Shown: positions 36,013-45,679 of the stretch, piece after piece
Layout of the letters: each line of letters begins with the position of its first letter
Numbering within the stretch: position 1 is the first letter of the stretch
Origin: CAJWKT01 sp964465375
Lineage (GTDB): Bacteria > Pseudomonadota > Gammaproteobacteria > Steroidobacterales > Rariloculaceae
Assembly (NCBI GenBank): GCA_964465375.1
Contig: CAYXIJ010000003.1
Location: forward strand, 59,209 to 123,208
Length of the DNA stretch: 64,000 nt
Direction of reading: 5' to 3'
Notes under the pieces: model-generated
Told to the model about the DNA's origin: nothing
What the model saw: the letters and a program-made list of their open reading frames with translations, nothing else
The model's database searches: none
Position numbers and translations under genes: made by a program

Positions 36013-38208
36013 GTGAGCGAAAATCAACCCGGACACACTAAGTCGAGCTATCAGCATGGAGTTCCCAGCAGGGAAAAGATTCTAGCCATGATTGAGAGTG
36101 TGGGTCAGCCTCAAGACTTCGAAGAACTCGCTCTTCAGTTTTCTATAACGACAACTAAAACAAAGAATGGTTTAAAGAAGCGCCTTAAGCTCATGGTTAA
36201 GGATAAGCAGCTTATTCGAAACAAGAAGCACCAATATGACACCACCAAAGGACCAGACCTAGTTACCGGAAAGGTGATAGCTCATCGTGATGGTTTTGGG
36301 TTCCTTGTCCCAGATGACGGGTCCGAGGATATTTATATTTCTGCACGAGATATGAGGTCCCTTTGGGATTCTGACCGAATCTCAGTTCGAGTTAGTTCTA
36401 GCAAGCTTGGTAATCAGGAATGTAGATTGGTCAAAATACTTGAACGTGGCACCCAGCAATTCTTTGGGCGTTTGGACAGAAAGAGGGGAGAGAATATTGT
36501 AGTTGTGCAGGGGCAGGCTAACAGTGAAATTTTGATTCCTCGCGGCGCCAGCGGAAAAGCAGCTCAGGGCGATATTGTGCAAGTAGAAATTGTTCAACAC
36601 CCTACTGCCCGCAGTCGTGCAGTTGGTAAGGTTGATCGGGTGCTGGGGCGAGCATATCAGTCTCGTACTGAGATTGATTTGGCAATTTTAAGTCACGGAA
36701 TACCCTATGAATGGACAGATTCGGTAAATGCAGAAGTAGCATTTTTAGGGACCGAGGTTTCTACTAGTGAAAAAAAAGAACGGGAAGATCTGCGTGAGTT
36801 GCCGCTGATAACAATTGATGGGGTAGATGCGAAGGATTTTGATGATGCAGTCTACTGTGAGCCGCGCGAGGAAGGTTGGCGTCTAATTGTCGCGATTGCT
36901 GACGTTAGCCATTATGTAGTTCCTGGTTCAGCCCTAGACGAGGAAGCCAACTCTAGAGGTACTTCGATTTACTTTCCGGGTCGCGTTTTACCGATGTTAC
37001 CTGGGGTCCTTTCAAATGGTTTGTGTTCACTTAAGCCAAACTTAGACAGGCTTTGTCTTGCATGCGAGATGAAAGTCCTAGTAAGTGGAGAAGTGACAGA
37101 AGCAAGATTTTTCAATGCTCTTATGCGATCTGCCTCTCGATTAACTTATCGTGAGAGTTGGCGATTCTTAGAAAAAAATGGAAATTTAGAAAATAAAAAT
37201 GTAGGGGTTGAAAAGAATTTAATTTGCCTTAGGGATATCTATCAGGCGTTTGCTGAACAGCGACGCCGGCGTGGAGCAATGGACTTTGATTTACCGGAGG
37301 TCGCTATACGCTTGGATGGGAGCGGTAAATTAAATGGTTTTTTTACTTCTGAGCGCCTAATTTCTCATCGCATTATTGAAGAATGCATGGTAGCAGCCAA
37401 CGTAGAGGCCGCCAAAAGCCTAAAAAAACACAGCATTCCGGGACTCTTTCGTGTTCACGATGCGCCGGATGAGCAGAAGATTAATGAGCTTCGTTTGTTC
37501 TTAGGTAGCTTAGGCTTGGCGCTAGCATCTCCAGATAAACTAAGAACTAAGGATATCAGCCATCTGATGAGTTCTATTACTGGGCACCCCCAGGCCCCAA
37601 TGATTGCTAACATTATTCTTCGTTCAATGAAGCAAGCACTTTATCAGCCACGCAACGTTGGTCATTTCGGTTTGGCCTTAGGCGCTTATACTCATTTCAC
37701 TTCGCCAATCCGCCGCTATCCGGATTTAATTGTACATCGTGCTCTCAAGTGGCTGATAAAGCATAACTCTGCAAAAAATTACCCATATACCATTGCTAGG
37801 ATGAAAAAAGTTGGTGAGCAGACTTCTCTAGCGGAACGGCGTGCCGATGATGCTGTTAGGGAAGTTGAGCAGCGACTGAAATGCGTTTTCCTGAGCCATA
37901 AGATTGGTGAATCTTTTAGGGTTTTGGTCACTGGAGTAACAGATTTTGGTCTTTTTGTGCAGGTGCCTGAGTTACAGGTAGATGGACTGGTCCATATTAC
38001 TTCCTTGCCGCGTGACCGTTATGGCATAGACTTAACCGGGACTAAGCTAACCGGAAGTCATACGGGAAATATCTATCAGCTCATGGATACTTTGGAAGTA
38101 AGGTTGGCCCACGTTGACATCGATGCGCGAAAGATTGATTTTGTTTTATCAGATAGCCCTGATTCAGTAAGGTCAAGGCGCAATAAAAGATCTCGTCAAC
38201 GTGGGTAA
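36013..38208 (+). CDS. rnr: Ribonuclease R
   Basis: 3'-5' exoribonuclease of the RNase II/R family, 731 residues. N-terminal winged-helix region (about 20-80), OB/cold-shock domains (GKVIAHRDGFGFLVPDD), the RNB catalytic core with the metal-binding aspartates in DAKDFDDAVY and HFTSPIRRYPDLIVHR, and a C-terminal S1 domain (GVTDFGLFVQV) with basic tail RRNKRSRQRG. It degrades structured RNA and takes part in rRNA and tmRNA quality control. GTG start. A TATAAT box at 35971-35976 is a possible -10. The stop overlaps rlmB by 8 bases, the order normal for Gammaproteobacteria. Confidence 0.97.
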   Translation: MSENQPGHTKSSYQHGVPSREKILAMIESVGQPQDFEELALQFSITTTKTKNGLKKRLKLMVKDKQLIRNKKHQYDTTKGPDLVTGKVIAHRDGFGFLVPDDGSEDIYISARDMRSLWDSDRISVRVSSSKLGNQECRLVKILERGTQQFFGRLDRKRGENIVVVQGQANSEILIPRGASGKAAQGDIVQVEIVQHPTARSRAVGKVDRVLGRAYQSRTEIDLAILSHGIPYEWTDSVNAEVAFLGTEVSTSEKKEREDLRELPLITIDGVDAKDFDDAVYCEPREEGWRLIVAIADVSHYVVPGSALDEEANSRGTSIYFPGRVLPMLPGVLSNGLCSLKPNLDRLCLACEMKVLVSGEVTEARFFNALMRSASRLTYRESWRFLEKNGNLENKNVGVEKNLICLRDIYQAFAEQRRRRGAMDFDLPEVAIRLDGSGKLNGFFTSERLISHRIIEECMVAANVEAAKSLKKHSIPGLFRVHDAPDEQKINELRLFLGSLGLALASPDKLRTKDISHLMSSITGHPQAPMIANIILRSMKQALYQPRNVGHFGLALGAYTHFTSPIRRYPDLIVHRALKWLIKHNSAKNYPYTIARMKKVGEQTSLAERRADDAVREVEQRLKCVFLSHKIGESFRVLVTGVTDFGLFVQVPELQVDGLVHITSLPRDRYGIDLTGTKLTGSHTGNIYQLMDTLEVRLAHVDIDARKIDFVLSDSPDSVRSRRNKRSRQRG

Positions 38209-38980
38209 AAGCTCCAAACGCAACGTAGTTTATGGGGTACACGCAGTGGATACTCTCATAATGCGCAGACCGGAAGCTATTCTACGAGCTAGTTTCTTGG
38301 ATCGTAACTTTGGCCGGCGCTTAGTTGGACTTGAAGCGGCAATTAGAGCTCTTGGTATCCCAATTCATCGAGTAGGTAGAAGCGAACTAGATCGTTTGAG
38401 TTTAAATGGAGTCCACCAGGGCGTGGTAGTTGAGGTTTCCGCATTAAAAGAATTCACTATTAGAGATTTCGAAAATCTTGTTTTACGACTTGGAAAAGCC
38501 TTCAGGGGATTACTATTGGATGGTATTCAAGATCCTCGAAATCTTGGCGCATGTTTGCGCACCGCAGATGCAGCAGGGGTTCATGCTGTGGTAGTTCCAC
38601 GTCGTCGTTCAGCAAAATTAACTCCAGTAGCTGTTAAGGCTGCTACTGGCGCTGCGGAAACACTGCCAATCGTTAGGGTTGCGAACTTGGCTTCTACGGC
38701 TCGTTGGCTTAAAGAGGCCGGGGTATGGATCTTAGGAGCTGAAGCTAACGCATCAAAATCACTTTATTCGGTAAGGCCAAATGCACCCTTGGCGGTTGTG
38801 ATTGGTGGAGAAGGACAAGGATTGCGACGCTTAACACGAGAACTTTGCGATGAGTTGGTATGTATTCCTACCCGCGGAACTGTGGAGAGCCTGAATGTTT
38901 CGGTAGTTGCGGGAATAATGTTGTTCGAATTTGGGCGCCATCTCGAAAATATTGATGATAGAAATGTTGGTGATCCTTGA
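38201..38980 (+). CDS. rlmB: 23S rRNA (guanosine-2'-O-)-methyltransferase RlmB
   Basis: SpoU/TrmH family methyltransferase of 259 residues that methylates the 2'-O of G2251 in 23S rRNA. N-terminal substrate-binding domain (VYGVHAVDTLIMRRP) and a knotted C-terminal SAM domain with the three family motifs: LDGIQDPRNLGACLRTADAAG, VIGGEGQGLRR and CIPTRGTVESLNVSVVAGI. GTG start inside rnr. The first gene downstream is rpsF, about 100 bp away. Confidence 0.96.
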   Translation: MGKSSKRNVVYGVHAVDTLIMRRPEAILRASFLDRNFGRRLVGLEAAIRALGIPIHRVGRSELDRLSLNGVHQGVVVEVSALKEFTIRDFENLVLRLGKAFRGLLLDGIQDPRNLGACLRTADAAGVHAVVVPRRRSAKLTPVAVKAATGAAETLPIVRVANLASTARWLKEAGVWILGAEANASKSLYSVRPNAPLAVVIGGEGQGLRRLTRELCDELVCIPTRGTVESLNVSVVAGIMLFEFGRHLENIDDRNVGDP

Positions 38981-39081
38981 GCCTAGCGGAGCAGTGAAGT
39001 AGGATGCCCCGCCGTTAAGAAAATTTTTCTCCTTGCTTCACCACTCTTGTGTGGGAAGCTACAAACCGAGAGGAGTCCAGT

Positions 39082-39761
39082 TTGAGACACTACGAAGTTG
39101 TGTTTCTGGTTCATCCGGACCAGAGTGAGCAGGTACCAGCCATGTTAGATCGCTATCGTGGTCTGATTGAGGCTGCAAATGGGCATATCCATAGAGAAGA
39201 AGACTGGGGCCGGCGACAGCTTGCGCACCCAATTGAAAGGGTGCACAAAGCCCATTATCTGATGCTGAATATAGAGTGTGACAAGGGCACACTTGATGAA
39301 CTGGTGGGCGTATTTCGGTTCAATGATGCGATTATCCGTTACCTAGTCATTAGGCGGGACAAGGCAATCACCGAGATCTCACATATGTTTAAGGCCAAAG
39401 AGGAAGAAGAGGCAAAAGAAGCTGCCGCTGAGGCAGCAGAGATAGAGAGACTGCGCATAGCAGCGGCAAATGCCGAGAAGCGTAGTTCGGAGGAGGAGAC
39501 CCCNNNNNNNNNNNNNNNNNNNNNNNNNNNNNNNNNNNNNNNNNNNNNNNNNNNNNNNNNNNNNNNNNNNNNNNNNNNNNNNNNNNNNNNNNNNNNNNNN
39601 NNNGACTGCGCATAGCAGCGGCAAATGCCGAGAAGCGTAGTTCGGAGGAGGAGACCCCTGAGGCAGTTGTTCCTAGCAAAGGTAGCAAGGATGCAAAAGA
39701 TATAGCAAAATCAGAGCAGACAGAGCCTGGCGCATCAGGAGTAGAGACTGAAAGTAGTTAA
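39082..39761 (+). CDS. rpsF: 30S ribosomal protein S6 (contains assembly gap)
   Basis: Ribosomal protein S6 of the small-subunit platform, partner of S18. TTG start with AGGAG six bases upstream; the protein begins MRHYEVVFLVHPDQ and has the S6 core (WGRRQLAHPIERVHKAHYLMLN). A 100-N gap (39504-39603) interrupts the gene, and the 55 bases before it are repeated exactly after it. Collapsing gap plus one repeat restores one frame of 174 codons ending at TAA 39759-39761. The C-terminal tail beyond about residue 105 is long, acidic and Ala/Glu-rich, longer than in most S6. Read literally, the gapped sequence is frameshifted. Confidence 0.92.
39449..39503 (+). repeat. 55-bp direct repeat left of gap
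   Basis: Identical to 39604-39658. This is an overlap of two contig ends joined with a fixed 100-N spacer, not a biological repeat. Confidence 0.9.
39504..39603. other. Assembly gap (100 N)
   Basis: Run of exactly 100 N inside rpsF, flanked by the same 55 bases on both sides. The true sequence most likely has no gap at all. Confidence 0.98.
39604..39658 (+). repeat. 55-bp direct repeat right of gap
   Basis: Second copy of the contig-end overlap found at 39449-39503. Confidence 0.9.
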
Positions 39762-39874
39762 ATATTGTATGTATACTCATTCAGGAAGATTAACTTGGGC
39801 GTAGCTAGGGGGCTGCAAGAAAACCCCAAAGGCTCACGCTTGTGTTTGTGATAAATGAGTAAGGTTTTATAAAA

Positions 39875-40099
39875 ATGGCACGTTATTTTAGAAGAAAGAA
39901 ATTCTGTCGTTTTACAGCTGAAGGGGTTGAGGAGATTGATTATAAAGACCTAGCAACCTTGAAAGCGTACATTACAGAGACAGGCAAAATTGTTCCGACA
40001 CGCATTACTGGAACGCGGGCGCCATACCAGCGCCAGCTAAGCAGGGCGGTCAAGCGCGCGCGTTATCTGGCTCTGCTCCCATATACAGACCAACACTGA
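39875..40099 (+). CDS. rpsR: 30S ribosomal protein S18
   Basis: Ribosomal protein S18, 74 residues, full length. Diagnostic segments: ARYFRRKKFCRFT, DYKDLATLKAYITETGKI and PTRITGTRAPYQRQLSRAVKRARYLALLPYT. It binds 16S rRNA with S6 in the platform. The gap to rpsF (113 bp) holds no gene; a priB gene, found there in enterobacteria, is absent. Confidence 0.98.
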   Translation: MARYFRRKKFCRFTAEGVEEIDYKDLATLKAYITETGKIVPTRITGTRAPYQRQLSRAVKRARYLALLPYTDQH

Positions 40100-40137
40100 G
40101 TTTTAGACGCCTTGGGGCGGCTGGAACTAAAGACATC

Positions 40138-41010
40138 ATGAAAGCTTTCGTTGGCTGGGTATTAGCTCGACGCTACCGATTAATTGTTTTGGCTATGGCC
40201 TTAGCGCCAATTATTCCAGTGGCCTCAACCGCGTTAATTGCCTTAGAGACCGCAAGGAGAGGCAACTTACAGGGTGTTTATAGCGCAGCGTTAAGTATTT
40301 TAGGCGTATTATTATTAGCGTATGTGTCGGGTGCAGGAGTTCAGTTTGCTGGTGTTCTTGGTGTGGCAACGCTTGTTGCGGGGGTCGGGATTGGTTGCTT
40401 AGTTCGTTGGTCGCGATCCATGGCACTAGCGTTTCAGGCTATTGTGCTCCTGTGTTTGCTCGGCGTTCTTGGTTCTGGGGTTTTATGGCCCGATCCATCA
40501 GCATTTTTTGATTCGTTCGTTGAGAACTTTATAGAAACATTGAGCTCTAGTGGGGCAACCGAAGAACAAATTAGCGTGATTCAGGGCTGGCAACCGATGC
40601 TACTGGGCGTACTTTTTGCTACGCTTTTTTTGCAACTCTCTGGGGCATTATTACTGATGTTATATTGGTTGTCTTTCACGGATAAGGGTTGGGGTTTTGG
40701 TGAGCAGTTTCGTTCCTTGAGGTTAGGTCGGGTTCTCGGTTGGCCAGCCACCTTGATCGTTGGGCTTGGTATGGTATTCAATGTCTTGTTAGTTCAGAAT
40801 CTTGTGCCCCTGGTCTTGGTGTGCTTCTTATTTCAGGGGCTTTCTGTTTTACATACGTGGTCGAAATCAAGGCAGTGGCATCCGGCGATGTTAGGTGTAC
40901 TTTACTTGTCAATGATTACACCATTAACTGGAGTGATTATGCTCCTATTAAGTTCAGTCGGCTTACTAGACAATTGGATTAACATGCGGGTGCTGATGCG
41001 CCCTAGATGA
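40138..41010 (+). CDS. DUF2232-type inner-membrane protein
   Basis: Polytopic membrane protein of 290 residues with about seven to eight hydrophobic helices (for example LIVLAMALAPIIPVASTALI, SILGVLLLAYVSGAG, GWPATLIVGLGMVFNVLLVQ and MLGVLYLSMITPLTGVIMLLL). Its place between rpsR and rplI and its topology match the DUF2232 protein of Pseudomonas-like genomes, related to substrate-binding membrane components of ECF-type systems. Function unknown. It is inside the ribosomal operon: 38 bp after rpsR and 16 bp before rplI. Confidence 0.82.
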   Translation: MKAFVGWVLARRYRLIVLAMALAPIIPVASTALIALETARRGNLQGVYSAALSILGVLLLAYVSGAGVQFAGVLGVATLVAGVGIGCLVRWSRSMALAFQAIVLLCLLGVLGSGVLWPDPSAFFDSFVENFIETLSSSGATEEQISVIQGWQPMLLGVLFATLFLQLSGALLLMLYWLSFTDKGWGFGEQFRSLRLGRVLGWPATLIVGLGMVFNVLLVQNLVPLVLVCFLFQGLSVLHTWSKSRQWHPAMLGVLYLSMITPLTGVIMLLLSSVGLLDNWINMRVLMRPR

Positions 41011-41026
41011 TAAGGAGTGACTTCGC

Positions 41027-41530
41027 GTGGAAATCATATTACTTGAGAAAATAGATAATATTGGCAGTGTAGGTGACCAGGTCACAGTGAAAGCTGGATA
41101 TGCGCGCAATTATTTGATTCCAAAGGGAAAAGCAACGCTGGCAACTTCCGAGAATATAGCAAAGTTTGAGTCACAACGAGCAGAATTGATGGCAAAGGCT
41201 GAGGATGAACTGGTTCGGGCCAAGGGACGAGCAAAGCTGCTTGAGGACAAGGTAATTATTATCAATGCCAAAGCTGGGGCCGAAGGAAAGCTGTTTGGTT
41301 CGGTTGGAACCCTGGATGTAGTTAAGGCGTGTGATTCACTGGGAGCGCCAGTGGAGCGCAGTGAGGTGCGGTTACCTGATGGACCAATACGCCTAATTGG
41401 GGAATACAAGGTCGAATTACATCTACATACCGATGTGAATGTTGAATTGATCATGCGCGTGGAGACATCAGATTCAGAGGAAGAGCCCGATTTGGAAGAA
41501 GAGCCTAGTAGTTTGGAGGTGCCGGACTGA
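41027..41530 (+). CDS. rplI: 50S ribosomal protein L9
   Basis: Ribosomal protein L9, 167 residues, GTG start with AAGGAG upstream. N-domain MEIILLEKIDNIGSVGDQV with KAGYARNYLIPKGKA binds 23S rRNA; a long central helix and C-domain (GKLFGSVGTLDVV, EYKVELHLHTDV) follow. The end carries an extra acidic tail of about 18 residues (DSEEEPDLEEEPSS), echoing the acidic tail of S6 in this genome. Confidence 0.97.
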   Translation: MEIILLEKIDNIGSVGDQVTVKAGYARNYLIPKGKATLATSENIAKFESQRAELMAKAEDELVRAKGRAKLLEDKVIIINAKAGAEGKLFGSVGTLDVVKACDSLGAPVERSEVRLPDGPIRLIGEYKVELHLHTDVNVELIMRVETSDSEEEPDLEEEPSSLEVPD

Positions 41531-41571
41531 CTTATTGTGCTAAGCTCGGAGCGTTTCAACCCTAACCTCCT

Positions 41572-42969
41572 ATGGCTAAAGTTTTTCCTACAACCAAGAG
41601 AGCATATGACGCCGCCGAGGCCCTGCGTTTACCGCCACATTCAGTGGAAGCGGAACAATCTCTTTTGGGTGGGCTTATGCTGGACCAGCGTGCCTGGGAC
41701 CAAGTCGCAGACGTAGTCACGGCCAAGGATTTTTATCGTGCAGACCACCGCGTTATTTTTGGTGCTGTCGAAAATTTGGTTGCGGACGATAGTCCTCCTG
41801 ATGCAATCACTGTGGGGCAGTACCTTGAACGTCAGGCGCAGCTTGAGTCTGCGGGTGGTGATGATTATTTAGGCCAATTGGTACAGACCACTCCAAGCTC
41901 AGCAAATATTCGTGCATACGCAAAGATAGTCCGAGAGATGGCAATGCTACGTCAACTTATTGAGGTTGGTGGAGATATTGCGGCGAGCGTTCACGATATT
42001 GAGGGGCATACGGCAGAAAACTTGGTAGACCTGGCTGAGCAGAGAATTTTTGAGATTGCGGAGCGGGGCAATCAACGAATTTCTGGGTTTGCTGCCATGA
42101 AACAGATTCTCCCCAAGACCATGGATCGATTAGATGCTTTAAGTAATACTGAGGGTGATATTACGGGCATTCCTACTGGTTTTGAAAAACTGGATGAAAT
42201 GACAGCGGGCTTTCAGCGGAGCGACCTCATTATAGTTGCGGGCCGACCGTCTATGGGGAAGACCGCATTGGCTATGAATATTGCAGAGAATGCTGCGGTT
42301 GCCCATAAGGTTCCAACCGCCATTTTTAGTATGGAAATGTCAGCTGAGCAGCTCAGTTTTCGAATGATCGGTTCTATGGGCAGGGTTAATCAATCCCAAT
42401 TGCGTACCGGTCAACTTAATGATGATGATTGGTCCCGCATTAATTCCACCGTTTCTATTATGTCAGATGCGCCCATTTTTATTGACGACACCGGATCACT
42501 GTCTCCGGTGGAGGTACGCGCCCGTGCCCGCCGTCTTAAACGTGAGCATAATCTTGGGCTACTTGTCATAGATTATCTTCAGCTTATGCAGGTGGCTGGT
42601 ACTGTTGAGAATCGGGCAACAGAGATTTCCGAGATTTCCCGTTCATTAAAAGCACTCGCAAAGGAGCTAGAAATACCAGTAGTTGCTCTTTCTCAGCTTA
42701 ATCGGAAGGTAGAGGAGCGGGGCGACAAAAAACCGATGTTGTCAGATTTAAGGGAATCTGGTGCTATTGAGCAAGATGCCGATCTAATCGTTTTCCTTTA
42801 TCGAGAGGAACATTACGACCCTGAAACGACCCATAAGGGCATAGCTGATGTCATTGTCGGTAAGCAGCGTAATGGACCAGTGGGTAACTTCAAGCTTACC
42901 TTTCTTAAGGAATTTACCAGGTTTGAGAATCTGGTAGCTGAAGCATACGGAGAAGGGGTTTTTGATTAG
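41572..42969 (+). CDS. dnaB: Replicative DNA helicase DnaB
   Basis: Hexameric 5'-3' replicative helicase, 465 residues. N-terminal dimerisation domain (PPHSVEAEQSLLGGLMLD at about 21-38), linker, and RecA-like motor with Walker A GRPSMGKTA, Walker B LLVIDYLQLM, the DnaB signature SQLNRKVEERGDKKPMLSD and RESGAIEQDAD. Standard position after rplI. No intein is present. Confidence 0.97.
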   Translation: MAKVFPTTKRAYDAAEALRLPPHSVEAEQSLLGGLMLDQRAWDQVADVVTAKDFYRADHRVIFGAVENLVADDSPPDAITVGQYLERQAQLESAGGDDYLGQLVQTTPSSANIRAYAKIVREMAMLRQLIEVGGDIAASVHDIEGHTAENLVDLAEQRIFEIAERGNQRISGFAAMKQILPKTMDRLDALSNTEGDITGIPTGFEKLDEMTAGFQRSDLIIVAGRPSMGKTALAMNIAENAAVAHKVPTAIFSMEMSAEQLSFRMIGSMGRVNQSQLRTGQLNDDDWSRINSTVSIMSDAPIFIDDTGSLSPVEVRARARRLKREHNLGLLVIDYLQLMQVAGTVENRATEISEISRSLKALAKELEIPVVALSQLNRKVEERGDKKPMLSDLRESGAIEQDADLIVFLYREEHYDPETTHKGIADVIVGKQRNGPVGNFKLTFLKEFTRFENLVAEAYGEGVFD

Positions 42970-43019
42970 TTTTCCTTGCTTATAGGCTCGCATGACCCAA
43001 ATTTTTTTTGAGGCATTCA

Positions 43020-44372
43020 ATGGCTAAACGTAAGCGAGTTTATTCCTGCGATTCCTGTGGTGCCCAACACCTGAAGTGGTGGGGCAGGTGTCCTGATTGT
43101 GATGCCCCTGATTCTCTTTCCGAACACCAAGAAGAGCCAGATCGGAGCCGAGCCGCTCATTTTGCGGGAACCACTTCGTTTACTAGTCTTAACAAAGTGC
43201 AGGCGAGTGAGGCAGAGCGTTTTGGTAGCGGTCTGAGCGAACTGGATAGGGTATTAGGCGGCGGTTTGGTTCCGGGGTCTGTTGTGCTAATAGGGGGAGA
43301 TCCGGGGATCGGCAAATCAACACTGTTGTTGAGTGCTATTGCAAATGTTGCCACTGGCGGTAATCGTTGTTGTTATGTGACTGGGGAGGAATCACTAGAT
43401 CAGATCGGAATAAGAGCAGAGCGCCTTGCAGTTGGCAAAGCACCAGTTCAGCTTGCTGCGCAGACGTGCGTGGAATCTATCCTCGCAAACATTGAGACCG
43501 AACCCCCAATGGTACTCGTGATTGATTCTATCCAGACGCTTTTCAGTGGGGCCCTTGAGTCTGCTCCGGGATCGGTTAGCCAGCTCAGGGAATCGGCAGC
43601 GCAGCTGGTGCGTTTTGCCAAGGAAAATGGTGTCTGTACTTTACTGGTAGGACATGTGACCAAAGAGGGAACCCTAGCTGGCCCACGCGTACTAGAGCAT
43701 ATGGTAGATACGGTACTTTATTTTGAAAGTGATCTTGGTAGTCGCTTTCGGATCATTCGCGCTGTAAAAAACCGCTTTGGGCCAGTTAATGAGCTTGGTT
43801 TCTTTTCCATGACGGGAGGGGGCTTTAAGGAAGTAAGAAGTCCCTCAGCGATTTTTTTGGCTGGGCGAGGTGAGTCAGTGCCGGGCAGCATCACACTCGT
43901 AACCCGGGAAAGCACTCGCTCCCTGCTCGTAGAGGTTCAGGCCCTAGTAGATGATACCCAAGGGAGTCACCCAAAGCGGGTCGCTCAGGGGCTCGACGCC
44001 CAACGGCTTAGCCTTTTATTGGCTGTATTGCATCGTCATTGTGGTATCTCGATCGGGGAGAGAGATGTTTTTGTAAACGTAGTTGGCGGTCTGAGGGTTA
44101 ATGAAACCGCCGTTGATCTAGCAATCATTCTGGCAATTTTTTCTAGTTTTCGTGAGCATCAGCCACCACCTAAACTAGTTGTATTTGGGGAAATTGGACT
44201 GACCGGGGAAATTCGCCCGGTTCCCTTCGGTGAGGAGCGCCTTATAGAAGCTCAGAAGCATGGTTTTTGTAAAGCTGTTATTCCTCAGGGAAATCTGCCG
44301 CGCAAAAAAATCTCAGATATAGATGTTATACCAGTGTCTAGTCTTGGTCGGGCTTTAGAGATTTTTCATTAG
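43020..44372 (+). CDS. radA: DNA repair protein RadA
   Basis: RadA/Sms, a RecA-like helicase helping branch migration in recombination, about 450 residues. N-terminal zinc finger (CDSCGAQHLKWWGRCPDC at residues 9-26), Walker A GGDPGIGKST, the RadA motif KNRFGPVNELG and a C-terminal Lon-protease-like domain (NVVGGLRVNETAVDLA). I use the ATG at 43020, seven bases after GAGG, giving the standard MAKRKRVYSC start; the frame is open from 43008. Convergent with the CorB-type gene, only 14 bp apart. Confidence 0.96.
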   Translation: MAKRKRVYSCDSCGAQHLKWWGRCPDCDAPDSLSEHQEEPDRSRAAHFAGTTSFTSLNKVQASEAERFGSGLSELDRVLGGGLVPGSVVLIGGDPGIGKSTLLLSAIANVATGGNRCCYVTGEESLDQIGIRAERLAVGKAPVQLAAQTCVESILANIETEPPMVLVIDSIQTLFSGALESAPGSVSQLRESAAQLVRFAKENGVCTLLVGHVTKEGTLAGPRVLEHMVDTVLYFESDLGSRFRIIRAVKNRFGPVNELGFFSMTGGGFKEVRSPSAIFLAGRGESVPGSITLVTRESTRSLLVEVQALVDDTQGSHPKRVAQGLDAQRLSLLLAVLHRHCGISIGERDVFVNVVGGLRVNETAVDLAIILAIFSSFREHQPPPKLVVFGEIGLTGEIRPVPFGEERLIEAQKHGFCKAVIPQGNLPRKKISDIDVIPVSSLGRALEIFH

Positions 44373-44386
44373 AGGGATATTCGAAC

Positions 44387-45679
44387 TTAACCTTCGGCTA
44401 GTTGCAATTCCGACTCCGTTTGGGGTGAGGGAGGAAAAACCCTTACTTTTTTGATGCCATGTTCAGTTGTAGATAGGATTTCGATTGGATAATCTGCCAC
44501 CGTAACACCAGTACCTGGGTTCGGGATCGTCTCGAGTTGCTCTACAATTAATCCATTAAGCGTTTTTGGTCCGTCAGTGGGGAAATTCCAACTCATCAGT
44601 CGGTTTAGTTGACGTACGTTAGCGCTTGCGTCTACCACATAACTTCGTTCGCTATCCTTCGTGATTTCAACATCAGTTGGTCCCGGATCAGCCCCAAATT
44701 CACCAACAATCTCACGTACAATATCTTCAGTCGTAATTAACCCCTGTACATCTCCATACTCATCAACTACGAACGCGAACCTGTTTTTAAGATTCTGAAA
44801 ATTAAAAAGTTGCTTGTTAAGCGGAGTTCCCTCGGGAACAAAATAGGGCTCTTCAAGGTTTTCCAGTAAGCGTGGCTCATCTAGAGTACCCCTACTAAGC
44901 TCTTCCAGGATATTGCTTATTCGGACAAGACCCTTGATATTATCAACGTCATCTTGGAACACAGGAAGGCAAGTATGCTGACTATTTTTTATCAGTAAAA
45001 GTGTTTCTTTCCATGGTTCATCCAGATCAATTCCTAGAATTTCTTGACGTGGAACCATCACATCATCAACAGTTGTTTCACCAAGATCCAGTACACTCAG
45101 AAGCATGTTTTGATGGCGCTCAGGCACTGCTCCCCCTTCCCTGAGTAGTGTCCGAAGTTCTTCAGTGCTCAAGGAGCTAGAGGATGCTTTACTGGGATTC
45201 TGCCCGAGCAAGCGAAGTATGCTATTGGCAGCTAGGTTGATAAGCCAAATTAGTGGATAGGCTACTTTTAGCATCGGGTAATAAACTAGAGAAGCTGGTA
45301 GTGCCACAAGAGAAGGATTGTATGCAGCAAAGGTTTTTGGTACCGCTTCAGCAAAAATAAGTATTACTAGGGTAAGGATTGCTGTACCCACCCATATAGC
45401 GCTTTCACCGCCCAAACGAAGTGCTATCAAGGTTGTTAGAGCTGCTGCCGCAAGATTAACTACATTTTGTCCTAAAAGGATGAGCCCAATCAGGCGATCC
45501 GGGCGCTGTAGCATTGTTTCCGCGAGCCGGGCTGCTCGGTCACCCGAGCGGGCACGGGACCTCAACCGGAACCGGTTGAGTCTCATGAGCGCGGTTTCGG
45601 TGCCTGAAAAAAAAGCCGAGAAAAAAAGTAGCACAATGAGTAGGCCAAATAACAGGCCTAAAGGGACGTCATCGTTCAA
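44387..45679 (-). CDS. CorB/HlyC-type CNNM transporter
   Basis: Inner-membrane protein of the CNNM/CorB family, linked to magnesium or cobalt efflux, 430 residues. DUF21 membrane domain (about residues 5-185; GLLIVLLFFSAFFSGTETAL and LGGESAIWVGTAILTLVI), two CBS domains (VDDVMVPRQEILGID and FVPEGTPLNKQL...FVVDEYGDVQGL), and a C-terminal CorC_HlyC domain (VDASANVRQLNRLM). TTG start with AGGAGG upstream. In Pseudomonas-like genomes a close relative lies near ypjD-ffh-rpsP; here ypjD and ffh are missing between it and rpsP. Confidence 0.92.
   Translation of the reverse strand: MNDDVPLGLLFGLLIVLLFFSAFFSGTETALMRLNRFRLRSRARSGDRAARLAETMLQRPDRLIGLILLGQNVVNLAAAALTTLIALRLGGESAIWVGTAILTLVILIFAEAVPKTFAAYNPSLVALPASLVYYPMLKVAYPLIWLINLAANSILRLLGQNPSKASSSSLSTEELRTLLREGGAVPERHQNMLLSVLDLGETTVDDVMVPRQEILGIDLDEPWKETLLLIKNSQHTCLPVFQDDVDNIKGLVRISNILEELSRGTLDEPRLLENLEEPYFVPEGTPLNKQLFNFQNLKNRFAFVVDEYGDVQGLITTEDIVREIVGEFGADPGPTDVEITKDSERSYVVDASANVRQLNRLMSWNFPTDGPKTLNGLIVEQLETIPNPGTGVTVADYPIEILSTTEHGIKKVRVFPPSPQTESELQLAEG

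Noticed and set aside
38981..39081. Possible S6:S18 autoregulatory leader before rpsF
   Set aside because: Could not identify the conserved paired element with its CCG bulge by eye.
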